Assembly: GCA_026400815.1 (NCBI GenBank)
Contig: JAPLOI010000017.1
Coordinates: 1-64,000 of the forward strand
Reading direction: 5' to 3'
Length of the DNA stretch: 64,000 nt
Source: Alphaproteobacteria bacterium
Lineage (GTDB): Bacteria > Pseudomonadota > Alphaproteobacteria > Acetobacterales > Acetobacteraceae
A program made the position numbers and the translations under genes. Below are positions 31,516 through 41,241 of the stretch, piece after piece; the stretch's first letter is position 1, and each line of letters begins with the position of its first letter. A model generated the notes under the pieces. That model was not told where the DNA came from and made no database searches. It saw only the letters and a list, made by a program, of their open reading frames with translations.

Positions 31516-32457
31516 GGGCTCGTTCGCCTTGGCCTGGGCCTCGGCCGCCTTTTCGCTGGCCGGCTTGTGCAGCGCCAGGAAGGCGGCGCCCAGCATCAGC
31601 GCCATGCCCGCGGCATCCACCAGCCCGACCTGCTCGCCGGCCACCAGGATGCCCACCAGCACCGCCACCACCGGGGAGATGAAGGCGTAGGTGCCCACGC
31701 GCCCTGCCCCCCAATCGCGCATCAGCCGGAAATAGATGATCGTGGCGCCGAGGGAGGCCGGCAGCAGCAGGTACCACCACGAAAGCCAGGCCACCCAGCT
31801 CCAGTCCAGCCGCGCCGCGCGCAGGGCGCCGGGCTCGAAGGGCAGTGCAAAGACGAGCAGCACCACGCCGCCGATGAAGTTGGTGATCGCCACCAGGTGC
31901 ACCGGCGGCAGGGAGCGCATCAGCGGCCGGGCGGAGACGGAGGACCAGCAATACAGCAGGTTGCCGATCATGACGCCGAGCGCCCCCAGCACCTCCAGCG
32001 TATCGAGCGCCCCCACCGCCGCCTTCGGCCCGAACAGCACCAGCACGCCGGCCACGCCCACGGCGAGTGCGCCCAAATGGCGGCGGCTGAACCGCTCCTG
32101 CCCCAGGATGGCGGCGAAGCCGACCATGGCGATGGGGGTGAGGGCGGAATTCAGCACGGCGGCGAGGCCGCTGGAGACGTGGCGCAGGCCGTAGAGCATG
32201 ATCACCGCGTTGAGCGGGATCATCATGATGCTCACCCAGATGATCCGGCCCCAGAGCCTTGGCGGCACGCGCACGGGATCGCCGCGCAGCGCCAAGAAGA
32301 TCAGCAGCACGGCGCCGGCCACGGTCCAGCGCAGGCCGGAATAGATGCCGGGCGGCACCTCTGCCGTGCCGGCCTTCATCGCCAGCCAGTTGGTGCCCCA
32401 AACGAGGCACAGGAACAGGAACAGGCCGCGCTGCGTGGCGGCGGTGGAAAGCGCCAT
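31504..32457 (-). CDS. EamA-family (DMT) inner-membrane transporter
   Basis: A 317-residue drug/metabolite transporter with two EamA repeats and about ten hydrophobic helices. It starts FLFLCLVWGTNWLAMKAG, a typical first helix. Such proteins export amino acids, nucleosides or other metabolites; the substrate cannot be told. It is monocistronic and convergent with the response regulator gene. A lysine- and alanine-rich tail follows the last helix. Confidence 0.88.
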   Translation of the reverse strand: MALSTAATQRGLFLFLCLVWGTNWLAMKAGTAEVPPGIYSGLRWTVAGAVLLIFLALRGDPVRVPPRLWGRIIWVSIMMIPLNAVIMLYGLRHVSSGLAAVLNSALTPIAMVGFAAILGQERFSRRHLGALAVGVAGVLVLFGPKAAVGALDTLEVLGALGVMIGNLLYCWSSVSARPLMRSLPPVHLVAITNFIGGVVLLVFALPFEPGALRAARLDWSWVAWLSWWYLLLPASLGATIIYFRLMRDWGAGRVGTYAFISPVVAVLVGILVAGEQVGLVDAAGMALMLGAAFLALHKPASEKAAEAQAKANEPKNT

Positions 32458-32566
32458 GAACGGCCCTGGTCAGGGGAAGAAACGCATCCTAGCCGCGGTG
32501 CCCGTTGCTTGGCCGTGCCGTGTCGGCATATCGGGGTGGCGCTGGCTGCCCCACTGCCGGGTGGCG

Positions 32567-33202
32567 TCAGGTGGCGCCCACGGCAGTTCGGGCAGCGCGC
32601 GCGAAGGCGGCCACCAGCGCGGGGTCCTTGATGCCCTTCTGCCGCTCCACGCCGGAGGCGACATCCACCGCCGTGGCGCCGGTGGCGCGGATCGCCTCGG
32701 CCACGTTGTCCGGGCCGAGCCCGCCGGCCAGCAGCCAGGGTGCGGGGGCGTGCCAGCCCGCCAGGATGGACCAGTCGAAGGTGACGGCGTTGCCGCCGGG
32801 CCGCGTGGCCCCCGGCGGGGCCTTGGCCTCGATCACGAAGCCATCCACGCCGCCGGGATCGCGCGGCAGGTCGGTGGCGGCGGAAACACCCACGGCGCGC
32901 CAGACCGGCAGGCCGAAACGGGTGCGGATCTCCGCCGCGCGCGGGGCATCGACATACACCTGCAGCACGTCGAGCTTCACCGCGGCCAGCACGGCGGCGA
33001 TCTCCGGATCCTCGGGCTTCACGAACAGGCCGACCAGCGTGGGCAGGCCGGGCCGGGCGGCCAGTTCGGCGGCGCGCCGCGGCGTGACGTGGCGGGGCGA
33101 GGCGGGGAAGAAGTTCAGCCCCACCCAATCGGCCCCGGCCGCCACGGCGGCGTCCATGCCGGCTTCGGTGGTGATGCCGCAAATCTTGACCCGCGCGGTC
33201 AT
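32567..33202 (-). CDS. trpF: Phosphoribosylanthranilate isomerase
   Basis: A 211-residue TIM-barrel enzyme of tryptophan synthesis (PRA to CdRP). The catalytic cysteine is in VKICGIT. GLNFFPASPRHV, LLAGGLGPDNV and the final DVASGVERQKGIKD are clear TrpF marks. The usual catalytic aspartate segment reads VTFDWSIL. Its ATG overlaps the lapA stop (ATGA). The lapA-trpF order is common in alphaproteobacteria, often followed by trpBA, but here an EamA gene follows. Confidence 0.93.
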   Translation of the reverse strand: MTARVKICGITTEAGMDAAVAAGADWVGLNFFPASPRHVTPRRAAELAARPGLPTLVGLFVKPEDPEIAAVLAAVKLDVLQVYVDAPRAAEIRTRFGLPVWRAVGVSAATDLPRDPGGVDGFVIEAKAPPGATRPGGNAVTFDWSILAGWHAPAPWLLAGGLGPDNVAEAIRATGATAVDVASGVERQKGIKDPALVAAFARAARTAVGAT

Positions 33203-33552
33203 GCCCGCACCACGTCCCGCCCGGCGGGGGGCAGGATCGTCTGGCTGGGGGCCCGGCTTGCGCGGGCGAGGCGCGTCTGGGCGGCTTCCAGCTCCGCGCG
33301 CAGGCGCACCGCTTCCTGCTCGAAGCGCCGGGCGCGCATGCGGGCGCCGATGCCCACCACCCAGGTGGAGATGGCGCCGAACAGGAAGGCAAGGCCCATG
33401 GCGCCCAGGATCATCAGTGAGAGCGGTGCTTCCACCATCAGGTCGGTCGGCCACAGCCCGATCCGGGCCGGTTCGGTGTTCGAGAGCGCGAACAGCACGA
33501 ACAGCAGGAGGAACGGGCTGAGGAGGATCAGGCGCCAGAACAGCGAACGCAT
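33199..33552 (-). CDS. lapA: LapA-domain membrane protein
   Basis: A 117-residue protein with two N-terminal transmembrane helices (about 7-25 and 44-68) and a cytoplasmic coiled coil (about 72-100), the layout of LapA (DUF1049). In E. coli LapA works with LapB to tune lipopolysaccharide synthesis through LpxC. The motif ALSNTEPARIGLWP between the helices is typical. It is coupled to trpF. Confidence 0.85.
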   Translation of the reverse strand: MRSLFWRLILLSPFLLLFVLFALSNTEPARIGLWPTDLMVEAPLSLMILGAMGLAFLFGAISTWVVGIGARMRARRFEQEAVRLRAELEAAQTRLARASRAPSQTILPPAGRDVVRA

Positions 33553-33633
33553 GTGGGGCCAGCCATGGTGTTGGGGTGAGCCGGTTTAGGCCAGAACGGC
33601 AAACGGGGGAATGGCGGTGGCGTTCCGTATCTC

Positions 33634-33682
33634 ATGCCGGCCGCCATCGACCGATGAAGGATCGGTCGATGGCGGCCGGCAT
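33634..33682. repeat. Perfect 22-bp palindrome, GC-rich element
   Basis: Arms 33634-33655 and 33661-33682 are exact reverse complements around a GAAGG loop. The core and right arm recur in degenerate form at 17307-17345. It lies between lapA and mscS, about 43 nt from a second, different palindrome. Confidence 0.78.
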
Positions 33683-33724
33683 GACTCTTTGCTTTGCGCG
33701 CCGCCACCGGCCAACCCGGCGCGC

Positions 33725-33777
33725 GATACCAAGCGCCTGAAATGCCGGAAGAGTCGGCATTTCAGGCGCTTGGTATC
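33725..33777. repeat. Perfect 23-bp palindrome at mscS end
   Basis: Arms 33725-33747 and 33755-33777 pair fully around GAAGAGT. The right arm overlaps the stop codon of mscS, so it may act as its terminator despite having no T-tract. Arm sequence differs from the neighbouring palindrome, but arm length and GAAG-type loop are alike. Confidence 0.75.
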
Positions 33778-36250
33778 AACCACTGGCTTCGTCGACCTGA
33801 TGCGGCGGGGACAGGGCGCGGTGGCTGGTCATCGGGCTTTGTATCCCGGTGGCATCGAAGCGCTGCTTGATGCGGCGGTTCAGCTCGCGGCCCACCGCCC
33901 AGCGCTGGCCCGGGGTGGTGCGGATGCGGATGCGCAGCACCAGGGCGTTGTCGATGAAGCGGTCGATGCCCAGCACCTCCAGGTCGGCGCTGATCGCGGT
34001 GGCCCATTTGTCCTCCACGCGCATCTCGGCCGCCACTTCGCGCAGGATGCCGCCGATGCGCTCCGGGTCTTCGTTCAGGCTCAGGCTGACATCCACCACG
34101 GCGTAGCCGAAATCGCGCGTTTGGTTGGTGACGGTCGTGACCGCGCTGAACGGGACGATGTGCATGGAGCCGTCCATGGCGCGCAGGCGGATGGTGCGGA
34201 TGGAGAGGTTCTCCACCGTGCCGCTCATGCCGCCCAGCGTGACCACGTCGCCCACCTGCATGGTGTTCTCCAGCAGCAGGAACAGGCCGGTGATCACATC
34301 CTGCACCAGGCGTTGGCTGCCGAAGGCCAGCGCCACGCCGAACACGCCGGCGCCGGCCAGCAGCGGGGCGATGTTGATGCCGATCTCCGACAGCACGATC
34401 AGGCCGACGAACACGCAGATCGCCACCAGCAGGGCGGAGCGGAACATCGGCAGCAGGGTGCGCAGACGGGCGGAGCGCGCCGCCTGGGCGCTGGCGGCGA
34501 GCCCGGCGAGGTGGCGCTCGATGGCGAGGTTCGCGATTTCCCACACGCCCACCGCGAGCGCGATGGTGAGGGCCACGGAGCCCAGCGTGCGCAGCAGCCT
34601 TACACCTAGTTCGGCGCGCAGGAACCAGCCTGCCACCGGCAGGCCCCAGGCCTCCAGCAGGCCGGCCACGGCCAGCGTGACCACCACCACCCGCAGCACG
34701 GCGCGCAGGATCGGCTCGTAGGTGGCAAGCCGCCCAGCCACGCCGATGCGCCGCTCCGCCTCCGGCTCGTCTGCCTGGGCGTTCAGCAGCCGGTGCAGGC
34801 CGCCCAGCGCCAGGATCAGCGCCACGCGCGCCAGCCCCAGCACGGCGGCCGTTTGCACCGAGACCATCAGCAGCCGGATGAAGCCGCGCGGCACCTCCAG
34901 CGCCAGCACGAACCACAGCGCGGCGACATAGATCACCGCGATCACGTGCCACACCGGGGCCAGCATGGCCCGCGCGCGGAGCACCAGCCCCTCGGCCTCC
35001 TCCGTCGGGCGGATGCGCGCGGCCACGGCGGCGCGCTGCTGCAGGATGATGGCCACCACGAAGCCGGCCAGCGCCAGGAACAGCAGCTTCACCAGCGCGT
35101 CGTGCGCCAGGCGGTAGAGACCGAACAGCAGCCCGGCCTCGATGGTGGCGTAGCCGAAAATGCCCACTGCCGTGCCGCGACGGGCCCAGCGCGCCATATA
35201 GGCCGCCACCTCGTCCGACACCGGCAGCAGGCGCATCCGCGCCTCCCGCGGCGCCACCAGCATGCCCACCATGCCGTTCAGCATGCGATAAACGACATAG
35301 GCGTTGATGGCGGCAAGGATCACCAGCCGCGGCGTGGGCTGGTCGCCGAACACGCCGCCCACCAGGATGTAGCCGGTGGCGAGCACGGCCAGCATCGGCA
35401 GCAGGTCCAGCGCCAGCGCGGCCACGCCGAACGGCACCCGGCGCAACCCGGCGCCGAGGCGGCGCGCCCGGCCCCAGATGCGCGCGGATTGCCTCGCCTC
35501 GTCCTCCAGGCGCGTGGCGGGCCGTGCGACATCGGCCCCTTCCCCGGCCTCCTCGGCGGCGGACGGCACCGGCCCGGCGGGCACGCGCTCGGCCAGGCGG
35601 CGGTAGAGCGGGCGCAGGGCGCGCGCCACCAGCCATTCGGCGGCCAGCCCCGTGCCCATCACCAGCGCCAGCCGCCACAGCGTATCCAGCATCAGCCCCT
35701 GGCGGCCGGGATCGCCGGCCAGCTGCACCAGCCACAGCACGATCAGCGGGAAGCTGATCACCGTCTGCACCGCCATCACGATATCCTCGGACAGCGTGGC
35801 CAGGCGGTCCGACAGGCCCATCAACACCTGCGCGCCCAGGCTGTCCGGCGCCAGCGGCGAAGCATCAGGGGCCGCTTGGGCAGGCGCGGGGGCAGGGGCT
35901 GGCGCAGGGGCGGCGCCGGGGGGCGTCGCGGGGCCGGAGTCTGCCGCGCTGGTCTCCTCCACCGGGGCGGCCGCCGGGCGCGTGCCTGGGGCGGGCTGGG
36001 ACGGGGAAGCGGCGGGGCGGCCTGCCCCCGCGCCTCCCGGCGCAGCGCGGGCGAGCGTTTCCAGCACGGAGAGGATCTCCGCGCGGCGCTGCGGGTCGCG
36101 CAGGATCTCCAGCGCCTGTTGTGCCTGCTGTGGCGTGACCGTCGGGATTGGCTGGGCCTGGGCGAGGGACGGGCCGGCCAGGGCCATCAAAGCCATGGCA
36201 AGCCAGGCCAGCAGGGCAGGCCATGCGCGGGCAGTGGGGTTCGGTCTCAT
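33776..36250 (-). CDS. Large MscS-family mechanosensitive channel
   Basis: An 824-residue exported membrane protein. A Sec signal (MRPNPTARAWPALLAWLAM, cut after AQA) is followed by a proline/alanine-rich periplasmic segment (about 30-135). About ten hydrophobic helices come next, then the MscS pore and beta domain at the C-terminal third (pore-helix region GAGVFGVALAFGSQ, then TLGGMSGTVENLSIR). Such channels (YbiO/YbdG type) open under osmotic downshock. ATG 36250 was preferred over GTG 36274 because it gives a clean signal peptide. It is monocistronic. Confidence 0.88.
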   Translation of the reverse strand: MRPNPTARAWPALLAWLAMALMALAGPSLAQAQPIPTVTPQQAQQALEILRDPQRRAEILSVLETLARAAPGGAGAGRPAASPSQPAPGTRPAAAPVEETSAADSGPATPPGAAPAPAPAPAPAQAAPDASPLAPDSLGAQVLMGLSDRLATLSEDIVMAVQTVISFPLIVLWLVQLAGDPGRQGLMLDTLWRLALVMGTGLAAEWLVARALRPLYRRLAERVPAGPVPSAAEEAGEGADVARPATRLEDEARQSARIWGRARRLGAGLRRVPFGVAALALDLLPMLAVLATGYILVGGVFGDQPTPRLVILAAINAYVVYRMLNGMVGMLVAPREARMRLLPVSDEVAAYMARWARRGTAVGIFGYATIEAGLLFGLYRLAHDALVKLLFLALAGFVVAIILQQRAAVAARIRPTEEAEGLVLRARAMLAPVWHVIAVIYVAALWFVLALEVPRGFIRLLMVSVQTAAVLGLARVALILALGGLHRLLNAQADEPEAERRIGVAGRLATYEPILRAVLRVVVVTLAVAGLLEAWGLPVAGWFLRAELGVRLLRTLGSVALTIALAVGVWEIANLAIERHLAGLAASAQAARSARLRTLLPMFRSALLVAICVFVGLIVLSEIGINIAPLLAGAGVFGVALAFGSQRLVQDVITGLFLLLENTMQVGDVVTLGGMSGTVENLSIRTIRLRAMDGSMHIVPFSAVTTVTNQTRDFGYAVVDVSLSLNEDPERIGGILREVAAEMRVEDKWATAISADLEVLGIDRFIDNALVLRIRIRTTPGQRWAVGRELNRRIKQRFDATGIQSPMTSHRALSPPHQVDEASG

Positions 36251-36393
36251 GCGGCTAGCCCCATCATGGCACACCGGGCGGTGTCAATGCCGGCGTTAGG
36301 CCGCGGCGGTTTCCGTCAACCCGCCGCCGGCCGCCGGGCAGCCCCGACGGATAAGCGTTGCCGCCTTCGCGCCTGCGTGCCTAGCTAGCGGGC

Positions 36394-36585
36394 ATGAAGA
36401 CAGCGATGATGATCCTGGTTGTTCTTGCCATGCTCGCCACGCTCGGCGTGCTGTTCGCCGGCCTGGTGGGCCTGGCCCGCAACATCGACGGCACCCGCCA
36501 GAACCGGCTGATGCAGGCGCGCATCGGCCTGCAGTTCGTGGCCCTGGCCCTGTTCGGCCTGCTGCTGCTGATCTCCAAGTCCTGA
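36394..36585 (+). CDS. HIG1-type twin-transmembrane small protein
   Basis: A 63-residue protein with two hydrophobic helices (about 5-27 and 45-62) joined by the conserved loop [15 protein letters not shown], as in the hypoxia-induced-protein (HIG1) family. Mitochondrial relatives stabilise cytochrome oxidase. The bacterial form is often next to etf genes, as here. The role is inferred from family only. Confidence 0.85.
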   Translation: MKTAMMILVVLAMLATLGVLFAGLVGLARNIDGTRQNRLMQARIGLQFVALALFGLLLLISKS

Positions 36586-36608
36586 TGCCAGCCCTGACCT
36601 GCCGGCGT

Positions 36609-36638
36609 TTGACAGCCGCGCAAGCGCACAACTATGGT
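36609..36638 (+). promoter_or_regulatory. Sigma-70 promoter of the etfB operon
   Basis: A perfect TTGACA (36609-36614) and TATGGT (36633-36638) are 18 nt apart, about 100 nt upstream of the etfB ATG. Confidence 0.6.
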
Positions 36639-36736
36639 CCGGCCCATCTATTTCGCAGGTGCGAACCAACGGGCGCGGGCTGTTCCTGGCGACCGTCGAA
36701 CGCCCCGCCCTCATCCAGGAAACGGCACGGCAGCCC

Positions 36737-37486
36737 ATGAAAATCCTTGTCCCCGTCAAGCGGGTGGTCGACTACAACGTGAAGGTCCGAGTGAAGTCGG
36801 ACGGCACGGGCGTGGAAACCGCCGGCGTGAAAATGTCGATGAACCCGTTCGACGAGATCGCGGTGGAAGAAGCGGTGCGCCTGAAGGAAAAGGGCGCCGC
36901 CACCGAGATCATCGCCGTCTCGCTCGGCGTCGCCGCGTGCCAGGAAACCATCCGCACCGCGCTCGCCATGGGCGCCGATCGCGGCATCCTGGTGGAATCC
37001 GATGTGGACCTGCAGCCGCTGGCCGTCGCCAAGATGCTCAAGGCGATCGCCGAGAAGGAACAGCCGGGCCTCATCATCCTCGGCAAGCAGGCGATCGACG
37101 ACGACATGTCGGCCACCGGCCAGATGCTCGCCGCCCTGCTCGGCTGGTCCCAGGGCACCTTCGCCAGCAAGGTCACCATCGAGGGCGACAGCATGACCGT
37201 GATCCGCGAAGTGGATGGCGGGCTTGAGACAGTGGTGCTGAACCTGCCGGCGATCATCACCACCGATCTGCGCCTGAACGAGCCGCGCTATGCGTCGCTG
37301 CCGAACATCATGAAGGCGCGCAAGAAGCCGATCGACACCATGAAGCCCGCCGATCTCGGCGTGGACCCCACCCCCCGCCTGACGGTGGTGAAGGTGGAAG
37401 AGCCGGCGAAGCGCCAGGCCGGCAAGAAGGTCGGCTCGGTGGCCGAGCTGGTTGAGAAGTTGCGCAACGAAGCCAAGGTGATCTGA
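36737..37486 (+). CDS. etfB: Electron transfer flavoprotein beta subunit
   Basis: A 249-residue EtfB, which with EtfA binds FAD and AMP and shuttles electrons from acyl-CoA and other dehydrogenases to ETF-quinone oxidoreductase. [19 protein letters not shown] opens the protein. The family signature lies in the stretch from [17 protein letters not shown] to PNIMKARKK, and GKQAIDDD is the adenine-binding segment. ATG 36737 gives the normal N-terminus. It is first in an operon with etfA, hbd and two unexpected genes. Confidence 0.95.
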   Translation: MKILVPVKRVVDYNVKVRVKSDGTGVETAGVKMSMNPFDEIAVEEAVRLKEKGAATEIIAVSLGVAACQETIRTALAMGADRGILVESDVDLQPLAVAKMLKAIAEKEQPGLIILGKQAIDDDMSATGQMLAALLGWSQGTFASKVTIEGDSMTVIREVDGGLETVVLNLPAIITTDLRLNEPRYASLPNIMKARKKPIDTMKPADLGVDPTPRLTVVKVEEPAKRQAGKKVGSVAELVEKLRNEAKVI

Positions 37487-37488
37487 GA

Positions 37489-38424
37489 ATGACCGCTCTT
37501 GTCCTGATCGACCACGAGGGCGGGCTGATCAAGCAGCCGTCCCGTTCCGCCATCGCCGCCGCCGCCCAGCTGGGCGAGGTGCATGCGCTGGTGGCCGGCT
37601 CCGGCGTGCAGGCCGCCGCCGATGCCGCCGCCAAGCTGCCCGGCGTTTCCAAGGTGATCCTGGCCGACGCGCCGGCGTATGCGAACAACCTGGCCGAGCC
37701 GATGTCCGCCCTGATCCTGGCGCTCGCGCCTGGCTATTCGCACCTGATGGCCGCCACCACCGCCATCGGCAAGAACATCATGCCGCGCGTCGCCGCCCTG
37801 CTGGACAGCCAGCCGATCAGCGACATCGCCGGCGTGGTGGATGCCGATACCTTCGTGCGCCCGATCTACGCGGGCAACGCGATGGCGACCGTGAAGAGCA
37901 GCGACGCCAAGAAGGTGATCACCGTGCGCGCCGCCAGCTTCGACCCGGTGGCGAGCGAGGGTGGTTCCGCCAGCATCGAGGCCGCACCTTCGGTGGAGTC
38001 GCCGGTGGTTTCCAAGTGGATCTCGGCCGAGCTTTCCAAGAGCGAGCGCCCGGAACTCACCGCCGCCCGCGTGGTGGTTTCCGGTGGCCGCGGCATGCAG
38101 AACGGCGAGAACTTCAAGCTGCTGGACCCGATCGCGGACAAGCTGGGCGCTGCCGTGGGTGCCTCGCGCGCCGCCGTGGATGCCGGCTTCGTGCCGAACG
38201 ACTACCAGGTGGGCCAGACCGGCAAGATCGTCGCGCCCGACCTGTATGTGGCCGTCGGCATCTCCGGCGCCATCCAGCATCTGGCCGGCATGAAGGACAG
38301 CAAGGTGATTGTCGCCATCAACAAGGACGAGGAGGCGCCGATCTTCCAGGTGGCCGACTATGGCCTGGTGGCCGACCTGTTCCAGGCCCTGCCTGAGCTC
38401 GCTGCCGAGCTGGAGCGCGGCTGA
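37489..38424 (+). CDS. etfA: Electron transfer flavoprotein alpha subunit
   Basis: A 311-residue EtfA that holds FAD in its C-terminal domain. Marks are [34 protein letters not shown] and the signature [17 protein letters not shown]. It starts 2 nt after etfB, and its stop overlaps the hbd start (TGATG). Confidence 0.95.
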   Translation: MTALVLIDHEGGLIKQPSRSAIAAAAQLGEVHALVAGSGVQAAADAAAKLPGVSKVILADAPAYANNLAEPMSALILALAPGYSHLMAATTAIGKNIMPRVAALLDSQPISDIAGVVDADTFVRPIYAGNAMATVKSSDAKKVITVRAASFDPVASEGGSASIEAAPSVESPVVSKWISAELSKSERPELTAARVVVSGGRGMQNGENFKLLDPIADKLGAAVGASRAAVDAGFVPNDYQVGQTGKIVAPDLYVAVGISGAIQHLAGMKDSKVIVAINKDEEAPIFQVADYGLVADLFQALPELAAELERG

Positions 38425-39356
38425 TGAACGTCCAGGCGCCGGCCGCCGCGTCTGATTCCGCGGCGGCCAGCGCCGAGATGCCTGTGATCCGGACGGTCGG
38501 CGTGATCGGCGCCGGCCAGATGGGCAACGGCATCGCCCATGTCTGCGCGCTCGCTGGCTTCCCGGTGGTGCTGCTGGACGTGAAGCAGGAGGCGCTGGAC
38601 CGCGCCATGGCCGTGATGGGGCGCAACCTGGATCGCCAGGTGAACCGCACCCTGATCTCCGAGCTGGACAAGCTGGAGGCCCTGGCGCGCATCACCACCA
38701 GCACCGACTATGCCGCCTTCGGCGATTGCGACTTCGTGATCGAAGCCGCCACCGAAAAGGAAGACGTGAAGCGCGCCGTGTTCAAGACACTGGTGCCGCA
38801 CCTCAAGCCCTCCGCCATGGTGGCCTCCAACACCTCTTCCATCTCCATCACTCGCCTTGGCGCCAGCACCGACCGGCCCGAGAAGTTCATCGGCATGCAC
38901 TTCATGAACCCGGTGCCGGTGATGAAGCTGGTGGAGGTGATCCGCGGCATCGCCACCGATGAACCCACCTTCCAGGCCATCCAGGCGCTGTCGCGCACGC
39001 TGGGCAAGACCACGGCGGTATCCGAGGATTTCCCCGCCTTCATCGTGAACCGCATCCTGGTGCCGATGATCAACGAGGCGGTGTATGCGCTGTACGAGGG
39101 CGTCGGCTCCGTGGTGGCGATCGATACCGCGATGAAGCTGGGCGCCAACCACCCGATGGGGCCGCTGGAACTGGCCGACTTCATCGGGCTGGATACCTGC
39201 CTTTCCATCATGCAGGTGCTCTACGAAGGCCTGTCGGACAGCAAGTACCGGCCCTGCCCGCTGCTGGTGAAGTATGTCGAGGCCGGCTGGCTCGGCCGCA
39301 AATCCGGCCGCGGCTTCTACGACTACAGCCAGACCCCGCCCCGCCCGACGCGCTGA
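38424..39356 (+). CDS. hbd: 3-hydroxybutyryl-CoA dehydrogenase
   Basis: A 310-residue NAD(P)-dependent dehydrogenase acting on 3-hydroxyacyl-CoA in fatty-acid or PHB/butanoate metabolism. The Rossmann motif GAGQMGNG covers residues 29-36. The active-site histidine block is GMHFMNPVPVMKLVEVI. The C-terminal dimer domain has GANHPMGPLELADFIGLD. An alanine-rich N-terminal tail of about 22 residues is longer than usual. etfBA-hbd is a standard grouping. Confidence 0.94.
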   Translation: MNVQAPAAASDSAAASAEMPVIRTVGVIGAGQMGNGIAHVCALAGFPVVLLDVKQEALDRAMAVMGRNLDRQVNRTLISELDKLEALARITTSTDYAAFGDCDFVIEAATEKEDVKRAVFKTLVPHLKPSAMVASNTSSISITRLGASTDRPEKFIGMHFMNPVPVMKLVEVIRGIATDEPTFQAIQALSRTLGKTTAVSEDFPAFIVNRILVPMINEAVYALYEGVGSVVAIDTAMKLGANHPMGPLELADFIGLDTCLSIMQVLYEGLSDSKYRPCPLLVKYVEAGWLGRKSGRGFYDYSQTPPRPTR

Positions 39357-39363
39357 CCGTGCC

Positions 39364-41241
39364 GTGAGCCGCCCCGCCCTGCTCGGCATTGGCGGCCACG
39401 TGGTGGGCGCCCTGGTGGAACAGCTGGGCGCCGTGCCCGGCCTGGCCGAGGCGGTGGATCTGCATCTCTGCCCCACCCGGCCAGGTGGCCGCCCGCGCGC
39501 CGCGCCCGATGTGCTGGCGCGCGCCGCCGTGGTGCTGGCCGAGGCCGGCGCGCTGGATCCGGCGGAGCGTGCCCTGCTGCCGCCCGGCTGCGCGCTGATC
39601 ACCCTGCCCCGGCTGGAATTCGAAAGCCTGTGGCCGCTCGCCGCCGAGCACCCGCCGCGCGGGGCCCTGCCCGGCGTGCCCGCCGCGTTCGGCGACCGCA
39701 TCGCCCTTGGCGTGCTGCGCAGCCCCGCCCCGCCCTCCAGCCGCCGCGCCGCCTATGAGGCCGTGGCGCTCAATACCCTGGTGGATCTGGACCGCATGCA
39801 CGCCTTCGTGGCGCGGGAGATGTTCCGCCGCGAGGAGGGGTGCGACATCCATCTGGCCGGCTTCGCGCTCGCCCGCTTCCGGCAGGAGCGGCTGTTCCAC
39901 AGCGCCCTGCATCCCGCCGAACCGCTGCTGGCCGTGGCCATGTCCCAGTTGCTGGGCCACCCCGCCATCGCCGCCCTGGGCACCGGCAGCCACGATGCCC
40001 GCCTCGCCGCCGTGCTGCCCGGGCTCACCTCCCTTTTCGCCGACCAGCAGGCGCCGGTGCATCCCGCGGTGGCCGCGCATTTCGGCCTGGCCTGGTGGAG
40101 TCCCGCCCTGCGCTACCGCCAGGGCGAGGCCGAGCGCAGCTTCGACGAATGGCTGGACTGGCACCTGCAGCCGGCACCTTCCGCACCTGCCACCCCAACC
40201 GTGGCGCCGGGCCCCGATCTGGCCGCGCTGCGCGCCTCCGGCGCCCTGCCGCACATGGCGAAATTGCAGGCCGCCGCCGAAGTGGTGCGCGCGCCCCCCT
40301 TCTTCGCCACCACCATCAACCCCGATATCGCGCCGCACGGGGCCGCGCTGCTGCATCCGGATTCCGGCCGCTACGCCCTGCCCGCCACGCTGATCGCCCA
40401 GCTGGACCAAGCCATCGTGCTCAGCGGCAGCGGCACCGTGCTGTTGCAGGGCCTCGCCCTGGCCGACACGCTGCCGCAGCCCCCGCCGCCCGCACCCGTC
40501 AGCGCGCGCCAGGCCAGCGCGGCCCAGTCCCTGCTCGCCTTCGGGCCGGGCTGGGAGAGCGATCCGCACGGCATGCTCACCCTGCTGCCGCGCCTCGTCA
40601 CCGCCGCCCGCCTGCGCCGCCAGCACCCGGAGCTGCGCGTTCTGCTGCCGCAGGCCGCCCGCGCGCCCTGGCTGGAGGAGATGCTGGCCCTGCTCAACCT
40701 CTCCGCCGCGACCGACTGGCTGGCGGAGGAGGCGGTGGCCTGCACCAACCTCGTCGTCACCGGCCGGCTCGGCCTGGCCGAAGTCTCGCCGCTGGCCCGC
40801 AGCACGGCACAGGCGCTGGCGACCCTGGTGCCCATGGCACCGCCCGGGCCCAGGCGCCTCTATTTGCGCTCGGCCGAATTCGCCGGCAGGCTGCTGAACG
40901 AGCCCCTGGTCGCCGCCACCCTGGCCGCCCGTGGCTTCACCCTGGTGGATGCCGACCGCACGTCGCTGGCCGATCGCATCGCCCTGCTGCGCCACGCCAG
41001 CGCCGTGGTTGCTCCCCAGGGCGGCGCCCTGGCCGAATGCGCGTTCTGCCCCGATGGCGCCGCGGTGCTGGAGTTGCTCGGCCCCGCCGATGCCTCGCCG
41101 ATCTTCTGGTCGCTCGCCTCCGTCTGCGGCCTAAGCTACGGCTACGTGGTGGGGGAGGCCCAGGGCGCCGCCACGCCCGGCAGCCCGTACCAGGTGCCGC
41201 TGCCCATGCTGGAGCATGCCGCAAGCCTCCTGCCCGCATGA
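39364..41241 (+). CDS. WcbI-like and GT61-like fusion protein (polysaccharide synthesis)
   Basis: A 625-residue protein with two recognisable parts. The N-terminal half (about 1-260) resembles WcbI capsule-biosynthesis proteins, with EGCDIHLAGFALARFRQERL and LFHSALHPAEPLL. The C-terminal half (about 310-600) resembles family 61 glycosyltransferases, with NEPLVAATLAARGFTLVDA and SAVVAPQGGALAECAF. It starts at GTG 39364, 7 nt after hbd, and its stop overlaps the next gene (ATGA), so it is translated within the etf operon. The link to electron-transfer genes is unexplained. Domain limits are my estimate. Confidence 0.65.
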   Translation: MSRPALLGIGGHVVGALVEQLGAVPGLAEAVDLHLCPTRPGGRPRAAPDVLARAAVVLAEAGALDPAERALLPPGCALITLPRLEFESLWPLAAEHPPRGALPGVPAAFGDRIALGVLRSPAPPSSRRAAYEAVALNTLVDLDRMHAFVAREMFRREEGCDIHLAGFALARFRQERLFHSALHPAEPLLAVAMSQLLGHPAIAALGTGSHDARLAAVLPGLTSLFADQQAPVHPAVAAHFGLAWWSPALRYRQGEAERSFDEWLDWHLQPAPSAPATPTVAPGPDLAALRASGALPHMAKLQAAAEVVRAPPFFATTINPDIAPHGAALLHPDSGRYALPATLIAQLDQAIVLSGSGTVLLQGLALADTLPQPPPPAPVSARQASAAQSLLAFGPGWESDPHGMLTLLPRLVTAARLRRQHPELRVLLPQAARAPWLEEMLALLNLSAATDWLAEEAVACTNLVVTGRLGLAEVSPLARSTAQALATLVPMAPPGPRRLYLRSAEFAGRLLNEPLVAATLAARGFTLVDADRTSLADRIALLRHASAVVAPQGGALAECAFCPDGAAVLELLGPADASPIFWSLASVCGLSYGYVVGEAQGAATPGSPYQVPLPMLEHAASLLPA

